Assembly: GCF_019175385.1 (NCBI RefSeq)
Contig: NC_083348.1
Coordinates: 43,980,950-44,044,949, forward strand
Source: Lycium barbarum
Lineage: Eukaryota > Streptophyta > Magnoliopsida > Solanales > Solanaceae
DNA length: 64,000 bases
Direction: 5' to 3'
Part shown: piece by piece, positions 50,601 through 60,334 of the stretch
Layout of the letters: the number at the start of each line of letters is the position of its first letter
Numbering within the stretch: the stretch's first letter is position 1
Notes under the pieces: generated by a model
Seen by the model: the letters and a program-made list of their open reading frames with translations, nothing else
What the model was told of the DNA's origin: nothing
Databases searched by the model: none
Made by a program: the position numbers and the translations under genes

Positions 50601-52667
50601 ACTATCAAGGAAATATATAACACTTTTGAAGTTCGTCAAACTTATGAGGTCCTACATCTTTAACTTCCCGTATGACCTTAATCCTTTCTTCTCGTATGGT
50701 TTTACTACGATGCAGCCTAATGCCAAGGTATGAGGTGTTACATCCCTCCCTCCTTAGGAACATTCGTCCCCGAATGTTAAACTTCGAGAGGTGTACATAA
50801 AATCCGAAAAAGTCTCCCCTATAACTGTACTACTACCAACCTGACCCACAGTCAAGAAAACCATTTATATACCTCATAGGGCCATAATCACAACAAAATT
50901 CCATACAGTGTGTATAACTGGTTCAACCTCCCTAAACCTTGACAAGACTTATTTTCTCCGATTCGCTTAACCTCTAGTCCTTGTGACACTTCCTTATCAC
51001 TGTTTCAATTATATATTTTTTTTTTTAATCTAGTCTCAAGAGTACAAATATTTTAGTACTATTAATTCTCAAGACGGTAAAAAGATAACTTTCTTTTCTC
51101 AGGAGAAAGTAATTTCTGGCTTTATAACAATGAAAATCCCATTTATAAACTTCCTCATATCATGTGTAAATTTAAAGCATATCCGGAAGCAGTAATAATA
51201 GTTACTTCCCGCAATCATACTTATCAAATCCTTACTAAAACGTTTTACTTAAAAGAAGGTATATAACTATCAAGGAAATATATAACGGTTTTGAAATTTG
51301 TCAAACTTATGAGGTCCTACATCTTTAACCTCACGTATGACCTTAATCCTTTCCAACTCGAATGGTGTTACTACGACGCACTGTAATGCAAAGGTATGAA
51401 TGTTACATCCTTCCCCTCTTGGGAACATTCGTCCTCGAATGTTAAACTTCGAGAGGTCTATATAAAATCCGACAAAGTCTCCCCTGTAACTATACTACTA
51501 CCAACCTGACACGCAGCCAAGAAAACCATTTATATACCTCATAGGGCCATAATCACAACAAAATTCCATACAGTCCGTATATCTGGTTCAACATCCCTAA
51601 ATTTTGACAAAACGTATTTTCTCCGATTCGCTTGACCTCAAGTCCTTATGAAACTTGCTTATCACTATTTCAATAATATTTTAATTTTTTTTAATCTAGT
51701 CTAGAGAAGACAAATATTTTAGTACTATTAACTCTCAAGACGGTAAAAAGATAACTTTCTTTTCTCAGGAGAAAATAATTTCTACCTTTATAACACTGAA
51801 AATCCCATTTATAAACTTCCTCATATCATGTGTAAATGTAAAGCATATCCGGAAGCAGTAATAATAGTTGCTTCCCGAAATCATACTTATCAAATCCTTA
51901 CTAAAACGTTTTACGTAAAAGAAGGTATATAACTATCGAGGAAATATATAACGGTTTTGAAGTTCGTCAAACTAATGAGGTCCAAAATCTTTAACCTCAC
52001 GTATGACCTTAATCCTTTCCATCTCGTATGGTTTTACTACCTTGCAGCCTAATGCCAAGATATGAGGTGTTACATCCCTCCCCCCTTAGGAACATTCTTC
52101 CCCGAATGTTAAACTTCGAGAGGTGTACATAAAATCCGACAAGGTCTCCCCTGTAACTGTACTATTAACAACCTGAGACACAACCAAGAAATCCATTTAT
52201 ATACCTCCTACGGCCATAATCACAACAAAATTCCATACAGTCTGTATAACTGGTTCAACATCCCTAAATTTTGACTAAACTTATTTTCTCCGATTCGCTT
52301 GACCTCTAGTCCTTGTGAAACTTCCTTATCACTGTTTCAATCATATTCTAATTTTTTTAATCTAGTCTCAAGAATACAAATATTTTAGTAGTATTAATTC
52401 TCAAGATGGTAAAAAGATAACTTTCTTTTCTCAGGAGAAAATAATTTCTACCTTTATAACAATGAAAATCCCATTTATAAACTTCCTCATATCATGTGTA
52501 AATTTAAAGGATATCCGAAATCATACTTATCAAATCCTTACTAAAACGTGTTACTTAAAAGAAGGTATATATATATCAAGGAAATAACAGTTTTGAAGTT
52601 CGTCAAACTTATGAAGTCCTTCATATTTAACCTCACGTATGACCTTAATCCTTTCCATCTCGTATGG
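44613..52667. repeat. Satellite array, block III (~666-bp monomers, partly truncated)
   Basis: Anchors lie near 44973, 45628, 46269, 46419, 46753, 47417, 48080, 48747, 49408, 50073, 50737, 51401 and 52069. Three spacings are abnormal: 641, about 150 and about 334 (46269-46753), marking truncated monomers. The two monomers around 47417 and 48080 are nearly identical. Monomers with the TATGAGGTGTTAC / CCCCGAATGTT variant occupy every second position at 49408, 50737 and 52069. The array stops at about 52667 in mid-monomer. Confidence 0.92.
46269..46753. repeat. Truncated and rearranged satellite monomers
   Basis: At about 46290 the text jumps from the polypyrimidine tract directly to GGAAATATATAACGG, skipping the hairpin and most of a monomer. 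At about 46620 CCCTAAACT is joined to CATGGAAATATTTAAC, removing about half a monomer. The piece between is a type-B monomer most similar to the one around 52069. Confidence 0.8.
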
Positions 52668-53014
52668 CTTGCTAAAATTTTGCCAGAGTCTCTACTGTAA
52701 ACTTTAACTAAAATCCAACATATATGCAGCCAGAAAACATATTATATATGTCACACAGGCCACAACAAGAAATAATAACTCTTTGGTCCCATACGACTAT
52801 CAAATAGTAAATTTAGAACTTCTGAAATCATAACTTACCTCTTGAATAGTAGTTCTATGTTTATAAGTGCGGTAATGTCTCGATCTGAGCATGATCTTAT
52901 CGTAATTAGGGAGGGATTATCTCATAAGCATACAATATAACAAAAACAATCAGTAGCCCCTATAGGGTTCTCTGGTACCTCTAATTAGAAATAAGTGAGG
53001 ATATCTAGACTTCA
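52668..53014. repeat. Diverged Ty3 3' UTR-like sequence at the array edge
   Basis: TTGCCAGAGTCTCTACTGTA (52681-52700), CAGCCAGAAAAC and CACACAGGCCACAACA (52750-52770) line up with the 3' UTR of element 2 (18000-18085) and, more loosely, with the satellite monomer. The rest up to 53014 is not recognised. It may be a relic of the retroelement from which the satellite arose. Confidence 0.5.
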
Positions 53015-53103
53015 TTTTTGTGGGGACCCCTGGTGGGACCCTGGCCCTGGTGGCCCATGTATGCTTGACATGTCATGACATACTCAGGTATTGTACGTGA
53101 GAG
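53015..53103 (-). mobile_element. SINE-like unit a, 5'-truncated, inverted
   Basis: 89 bases starting with a T-run and GTGGGGACCCC are the reverse complement of 53209-53297 with only a few mismatches. This is the 3' body of the SINE-like unit in the opposite direction. Its tRNA-like head is missing. Confidence 0.6.
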
Positions 53104-53297
53104 GCAACTCAATTGGTAAGAGACGATTCCCTCAGGGGAATGTAAAGGTGACTGCAAGGTCGCGGGTTCGAGGCGCTGCAGCGTGTATTCTCGAGCTGGC
53201 TAAGCACCCTCTCACGTACAATACCTGAGTATGTCATGACATGTCAAGCATGCATGGGCCACCAGGGCCAAGGTCCCACCAGGGGTCCCCACAAAAA
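53104..53297 (+). mobile_element. SINE-like unit b with tRNA-derived head
   Basis: The head contains an A-box-like CTCAATTGGTAAGAG (53108-53122) and a B-box-like GGTTCGAGGC (53165-53174), the two internal RNA polymerase III promoter parts of tRNA-derived SINEs. The body ends GGTCCCCACAAAAAAG, with a short A-run. At about 194 bases the length suits a plant SINE. A box to B box is about 43 bases apart. The family cannot be named from sequence alone. Confidence 0.6.
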
Positions 53298-53470
53298 AGA
53301 CAGCTCAATTGGTAAGAGACGATTCCCTCAGGGGAATGTAAAGGTGACTACAAGGTCGCGGGTTCGAGGCGCTGCAGCGTGTATTCTCGAGCTGGCTAAG
53401 CACCCTCTCACGTACAATACCTGAGTATGTCATGACATGTCAAGCATGTATGGGCCACCAGGGCCAGGGT
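53298..53470 (+). mobile_element. SINE-like unit c, cut by the element 4 LTR
   Basis: A direct repeat of unit b (same A and B boxes near 53302 and 53359) that stops at GGGCCAGGGT, where the LTR end TGTCACGCCCC begins. The missing end equals the last ~25 bases of unit b. Confidence 0.6.
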
Positions 53471-55879
53471 TGTCACGCCCCGAACTTGGGCCTGGACGTA
53501 ACACGGCACCCGGTGCCTGACTGCATGTGACCGAGCGAACCAACTGGCTGGCTGAATCAACATGTGATATCAAAAGCATAACTGAATGTGGAAACAACTA
53601 AACACATGCTGATATACTAAAGGTCTGACTGAAATCATAATGCGGAAATACTTAGACAATCTGAAATATCTGAACGTAACCAACATGGCTTAAACCAAAA
53701 CAACTGAACAACTGCCAACAAGGCTAACATAATAAATATCTGACTGTCTGAACTGTGTCTATGAAGCCTCTAAGAATACTGAATAGTAGAGCTGTCTATA
53801 AACTAAAATAATTAGATAGCTGACAACGCCCCGAAGGAATTTGGGGCTCACCAGTAGCTGATACGTGCACTCCTAAATAGCTGAGTCGTCGACCTATATA
53901 TCGTTGCCTGCATCGCGAGATGCAGGCCCCCAAGCAATAAAAAGGGACATCAGCACATTTGAATTGTACTGGTATGTAAAGCAACTGAAGCAATAAAATA
54001 CTGAAACTGAAACTGAAACTGATAACTGTAACTGTAATAGCAAGGAAGTAGAGATATGAATACTTCCTGCTCTGTATCTGAATCATCTATATTATATGTG
54101 TTTGTATATGTGGGGCCTCGGCCCAATAATAAATGCACGCTATGGCCTCGGCCTAGTAGTGCGTCAGTCAATGGCCTCGGCCATGTATACGTATACACAA
54201 GACTGTGCTGTGCCCTCGGGCAAAATTACATATGTATAATTATGGTTAATTAATAAGGACTGAGACTATAACAACAATGAACAATGCTGAACTGAAATAG
54301 ATATGCTGGACTGAATTGAAAACACTGTCTATTTCTGAGCATACTTAATTTCTAGACTGAGACTCATGTGGTAACAATACATAAGTCTATAAAGATTACG
54401 TGCTTAGTTCATGATATTCAAATTGATAACCATGAACAAATTCTATAACTGCAACCCTAGAAGATAACAGTTCTACAACATATCATAAAACTAGGTCTAA
54501 ACTGTATTCTGAGTCAAATTACTGACAAGTATGAAGAATGAGGCGTAGGGAGAATCATGAACATTCCCTAACGTAGATAGTTAGCCTCACATACCTTAAT
54601 TCCAGCCTTTGAGCGTAACACAATGTTCGTCACCCCTTTCAACTTTGATCTATATCAATACAAGCCAAAGGGATTCTATATTAGCAATAATATTCATGCT
54701 TTGGTCATCTAAGCATTTTATCAAACACTTAGTGGGCATAAAGCTCCACAATCTCCATTAATGGTGTTTCTTCACCCAATTCCCAGTCTATTACTTCTAG
54801 GTGATTCTACAATCTCAATTAGATGTAATTAACATCATTCTCCATCACCCATATCATTATAACAATCTCAAGTCAACAATTTAAAACCCTACTATAGTTC
54901 GTGTAATTCTCTTTACTAAACCCATTTACTATTCTCCCAAGAACTCATCAATTCACTATTATGAATGATTAGAGTGTAGAAACATTACCTTTTTGACGTT
55001 AAATCCTCTTGAATTCAAGCTCTACGGTTTCCACGCCCAACAATAATGTTCCACTCACAAATCTATTGATTAGAAGAGTTTACTCAAGTTAGAAAGAGAT
55101 TAGGGACTTGAATGCAACCTAGAATCAAGATAACACTTACCTTGTATGGTTCTTGAGGCTTGGGAATTGTTCTTATTGACTTTAGGGTAATTTTTTCGTA
55201 AATGGGGTGCCGGGGAAATAAACCCCAAACCTTAGATATAACTAAAAACGCGTAACCCGACTTTTTGACCCGAATCTGACCCGATTCGAGATGAGTCCGC
55301 GATGCGGGACCATTTGCGAAATGTTCTACAGCTCAATACTCAGACTTGCGTGATCAGCCCGCGATGCGAGGCCATTGCACGCGCCTCCACGCGCCGGAAA
55401 GAGCGACATGTGTCGGTTCTGCACAGTATTCGGTAAAATGGACATAACTTCTTGTACACAGCTCTGTTTGGGCTCCACAATATACCGTTGGAAAGCTATT
55501 TCACAGGGCTACAACTCTCATGTTTTATGCGTCCTCTAATTCCCAACGGAGTGTCATGAAATTTGACTGGAAGACAGACATATCAAAAATTTAGCCGATT
55601 CTATCGAATTTTAAGTGCCTTACTATTAGCCATATTGAGACGATCATATGTCCTTGCTCCGATCTCTGATTGGCTTGGTCCTTATATAGTTAGAAAGGTA
55701 TTTCTACATACTACAACTTTCATTAAGGGTACTTTCCCAAATTCCCAACTAATCAAGGAGTTATCACTGCCCGAAGTAGGCCTATCAACCATTTTCGTAA
55801 AACGTTCAAATCTTCAGTGTTTCCACTAAAACTCTAATGATATGAATCTAAACTTAGTTCCAAGATATGAGGTGTAACA
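53471..55879 (-). repeat. LTR of element 4 (minus-strand chromovirus)
   Basis: On the minus strand it begins TGTTACACCTCATATC (at 55879) and ends AGTTCGGGGCGTGACA (at 53471), 2409 bp. Its end resembles that of the LARD LTRs. It contains a block (about 55445-55535, and a weaker second one near 55680-55770) with AGTTGTAG and CTTTCCAACGGTATATT that is also found in the LARD LTR. Joined directly to the pol remnant. Confidence 0.82.
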
Positions 55880-56270
55880 ATTTCTTTCTCGGCTTTCCAT
55901 GTTATCTCCTCGATACTCTTATTTCTCCGTAAGCTTTTTACGGAAGCATCCTTGGTCCTCAATCTACACAGAATCTAGATTCTAATATAGGTCTAACTCG
56001 TAGTCCACTTATCCTATCTTGTGAACAATTCTGTAAGGCCCAGCTTGCCCTTCTTACCGAATCTCATAACGCCCTTCATAGGCTAAACCTTGAATACCCA
56101 GTCATCAACTTGGATCTCTAGTACTCGTCGTTGAACATTTGCGTATAGTTTATGGCAACTCTGCGGTATCAATAATCTTTCATGGATAAGCTTTATCTTC
56201 TGATAGATCTATAGCCAAGAGTGTCGGCACATGTTATCCTTTCCTGGATGGGATAGAAGTTTAACATCGA
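55880..56270 (-). pseudogene. Pol remnant of element 4 (chromodomain and integrase end)
   Basis: On the minus strand, fragments read HPGK near 56255, YANVQRRVLEIQVDDWVFKV and PMKGVMRFGKKGKL (about 56060-56155), GPYRIVHKIG, LRTKD and EEITWKAEKEI ending at the LTR. Elements 1 and 2 contain the same order. Most of the integrase and the middle of the GPY/F-chromodomain linker are deleted, and frames shift several times. The 3' UTR and polypurine tract are gone; the chromodomain text runs straight into TGTTACACC. Confidence 0.78.
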
Positions 56271-58109
56271 AATCTTTCGATTATGCTATATTCTTGCTCT
56301 TCTACCTTTCTCATTTGATACTCTCCAACTTATAGATTAGCTTTCTGAATCGCTCTACCCTCGAAGAGGGTCACGCTTGATTATATCATCTTGACTCATC
56401 TTTACTTACATCTCAATCCCAAGGATTGTTACATTCTATGAAGGCTCGTGAATCTCTAACCACTAACTTTTTTGTTCCCTTTTTAATCCTTATAGGTCCA
56501 CTTCCATTATTTATTTAGATCATAAAGGGTGTGATATATATTCTTCTTAGAATTGATTCTGACGTGCACCATCTATAACACTCCGTCTAAATAATCGAGA
56601 ACGAGTCCCTTCCTTACTAATGACTCCCTGTCGCTAGCTCTGCTTCTTTATCTTGCTAATATCCTTGCCTGTCCTGTGTACTTTCCGTCTTCTGCTAAGT
56701 TACTTATTCAATACTTAGCTCTTCTTTTTCTTACTACCTGCACCGCTATATCTTCTAGTACTTTTTCATCAAGCTCGTCTAGTATGACACATTTCTTGTA
56801 AGGTATTATTGAAATCCATCCTCGTTCTGAATTTGTTGAGGTCTATAATACGTCAGTTATCTTCATTAACCATTCCCTTGAATCCTTGCACCTTTCAAAA
56901 GATATACGTTAGTCACTCTTCTGGTATGCCCCTTTGTGATACCTGAACTCGTCAATCCTTGTACATACTTAAATATTCGAGATACCGTTTGTTCTTATCA
57001 TTTACTTCTCCCCCTAATCTTAATCTTATAATCATTGACTCTATATCCTCATTACGAAATCATTCATATGAACCCTTTGTGGTATGGGGATACTGTCTTA
57101 TTCTTATTTATCTTACACCTGAACAGAAGCCATAATACTCACATGATTTATCATCTCAAGGGGTTTTAAATTCTACGTTAATTATGTCCCGCAATAGGCC
57201 TTGTAAGGGTACCCTTTTTGGTAGCTATTTGTATCCATCTATTGAATCAGCACCGACATAGGTAATCTTCTTTGTACCGCACCTATCATCGTCTTAAGGT
57301 TAATACCGATTTTCTATCATATATGCCCATCCTTTAATTCTTTCTCATAATCTAACTTATTGTCTTACAACTACCATGTTGGACTTTTGACCCCTCTTCC
57401 ATTCTACGGTCCATATCTTGTATTATCTCATCCTTACGTCTCCGCTTGTCACATTGCCTCAGAATGTCAAAGATTAATTCTTTGATTGTCGTCTGAGTGT
57501 TACAACCATTAAACCATGAGGGAATTGCCTTTATTCTAATGCTCCTTTCCACGATCCAATTAAGACCCATAGATTGTCTTACGTATTAGTCATTTTCATC
57601 GATAGAGCTCGTAACTAATCTATGTTCCCTATACCGCATCGTCCACAAACTTGCTATCTCTTGACTTGCCTTTTCTCAATAATCTTTCCTTGGGACATTG
57701 TCGCATAACTCACCAGGGATGCGATTCCATTTGTTGCTGTCTTGACATACATATAAAGTCAGTCCACCGATCCTTCACAACCAGACCTTGTTTCTTCTTT
57801 TGTCTCGCTTCTCGCCCTTTGCTCAAATGATTTCATTCATAGTACAATAGTCATAAGCATATTCCATAATACCATTGATCCCTTTAGTAAAATTGTAACT
57901 TAAGGCTCCATACTCTTCTCCGATCAGTTCACACTGTCATAGTAGCATTGTCTTCCGCTATCTCAATATATATTAGTAACGGGGAAACATGTGGTCCTTT
58001 TGGAATCCTTTGGAGAGATGTTGTACGTAAAGTCCCTCTTTATGCATAAGATAATTTGCTAAAAAAATAATCCCATATCCCTAGACATAATCTAATTAGT
58101 CATACATTA
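56271..58109. other. Unassigned decayed DNA between element 4 and LARD copy 2
   Basis: No reading frame of note, no recognisable RT, RNase H or gag motif, and no repeat ends were found. By position it may be the mutated remainder of the element 4 interior, but the sequence does not show this. Confidence 0.4.
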
Positions 58110-60317
58110 TGTAACACCCCGTACCTTTAACCTAAGCTTTGACCATGATCCAAGACTTAGAAAATCAGATAAAGAATGTGGGAATTGGAAATTTCCTCTT
58201 CAGTTGTAAGATGGTGGTTTACGCCCATGAACAGTGACCGTATTTCAGTTTACGGGCAGTAAATCAAATCGTAAACTGGTAGTTGAATGTCATATGGTTA
58301 AATACGGACCGTATTTCACAATACGGCCTGTATTTCAAATCGTAAACTGAAACCAAGGATTTCTGAGTATTCTGGAATTTGGCAATTTGATGTCAAATGG
58401 TTAAATACGGACCGTATTTGAAAATACGGCCCATATTTCAAAATGTTTTTGGAATTTGGGAAAACTTCCTTCATGAAAGTTGTATAGCTTTGAAATACCT
58501 TTCAAACGGTATATTATGAGGGTCAAACGGACATCTGTGCAAAGAGTTATGGCCATTTTACTGAAGAGAGGCAGTGTTGTCCGTATTTCAAAATACGGCC
58601 AGTATTTCAAAATACGGCCCGTATTTTGAAATACGGCCAGTATTTAACTGGGCCGAAAAATGAATTTTTCTAGAACAGTATATATTCGTCCATATCAGTT
58701 CAAATCATTATTTTTCATTCCTTCAAGCCCTAGAACGACTTCCTACCCTCTTGCATCATCAAGAACACCAAGGTAAGCCTACTCTAATTATTCCAAATCA
58801 ATTCTAATACCTATTCTTGTAATCTAAACAAGAAATTATCATTCCTAAACTAGGGTTTTTCAAGAAAACCCATCTCAAGGTTCAAGAATTCAAGATTTTG
58901 GAAATCTTCTTCGAAGCTCAAGTCTTTAATTCAAGTTTTGGAGCAATTAAGGTATGTAGAACTTCCATCCACATGTGGGAATCCCTACGTTCTTCCCCAT
59001 GCTCCGTTTCTTGATATCCATGAAGTTCAAACCCTAGGGCATTAAACCCAACATATTGGTAGCCCGTATTTATGTATTTATGTACATGAATTTTGTATCT
59101 ATATTCGTTATTGTATTCCTAATCTTCCATTACGGTTATTAGGAACCCTAGCTTAATCCATGAATCATGAATTCTTCCTCATGTATTCTCATTATGTTTA
59201 TATGAAACTTTATGATTTTATGTAGCAAGTTACAAGCATGTTTTCAAGTCAATTATATATATATAATTATGAACTATTGTTATTACTCATGAATCAAGAA
59301 CATGTTTGCAAGACTATGACAAGTTATCTCATGAAACCATATTACAAGATTTTTCATGAAACCACGTTTACAAGTTATTTCGTGATATCATGATTACAAG
59401 TTATTTCACGAAAATCATGGGCTTCTTAGCCAACTATATCATGTTCATGTTTTTGGGAATTGCATAGTTAACCGAGAAGGCTCAGATAGCCTGAAACTAC
59501 GTTGCCACCGTAGGATAAGGGTTGTCAGCAAGGAGGCAACACCTTCATTATGCAGTTTGGATCTTTACATGCTTATTATTACTTAAATCTCATATCCCTG
59601 GCAAGGTTGTGAGTGTTCTGCTGGTAGGACGCAAGTACCAGACCATGTTGTCGGTTATACTATAGCATTCCCCACGTTACAAGCAGTTTTACATACATGT
59701 ATTTCCATTGATTTACTGTTTTCAGACTTTACTCATGTTTTATGCTCATGTCCAAGTTACATTCAATTTCAGTTCATGTCCTATACCTATACTGTGCCAT
59801 GTTCTTCATTTCAGCAGGTTTTACATACTACTACTATTCACCATGTACTAACGTCCCTTTTGCCCGGGGCTTGCACTTCACGGTGCAGATACCGATTTTT
59901 AGGAGCATACATCTGCGCAGTAGGATCACTTCAATTATCAGCTTATTGGTGAGCCCCACTTCTCTCGGGGTTCAACATGGAGTCTGCATTAATATTCAGT
60001 TTATGGTAGTCCAGGGCCATGTCCTGATAGTTAGTATTCAGACATGTTTTTAGAGGTTTCATAGACATATGTTAGTTCACAGAGTCAGTTGTGCATTCAT
60101 GTTTGCAGACTATTGTGTTTTCATGATATTTCATGCTATGAGATAATTTCAAGACTTTATTCCGCAAATTACATTTTCATGACTCATTTAAATTGCATCA
60201 TATAGATTATATTGTTTTGATGCCCATGTTGACAAGCAAGCCATGTGGTTCGCTCGGTCACATGCAGTATGGCATCGAGTGCCGTATTTCGCCCAGGCCA
60301 TGGTTCGGCGCATGACA
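58110..60317 (+). repeat. 5' LTR of LARD copy 2
   Basis: 2208 bp from TGTAACACCCCGTACC to GGCGCATGACA. Matches 25982-28167 throughout with scattered substitutions. It has one more ATACGGCC unit near 58590-58650 than copy 1. Confidence 0.92.
58225..58655. repeat. ACGGGCCGTA inverted-repeat cluster in the copy 2 5' LTR
   Basis: Same cluster as at 26086-26505. In the last group four ATACGG/CCGTAT units lie in tandem, one more than in copy 1 and in the copy 2 3' LTR. Confidence 0.8.
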
Positions 60318-60322
60318 AAGCT

Positions 60323-60334
60323 TGGTATCAGAGC
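60323..60334 (+). other. Primer binding site of LARD copy 2
   Basis: TGGTATCAGAGC, a perfect complement to the plant initiator-Met tRNA 3' end, 5 bases after the LTR. Confidence 0.9.

Noticed and set aside
28168..52667. CRISPR-like array
   Set aside because: The repeats are 666 bp, contiguous without unique spacers, and in plant retrotransposon DNA.
53104..53190. Possible functional tRNA gene
   Set aside because: A and B boxes are present, but I cannot form an acceptor stem or a proper anticodon arm. The repeated body and A-run indicate a SINE-like unit.
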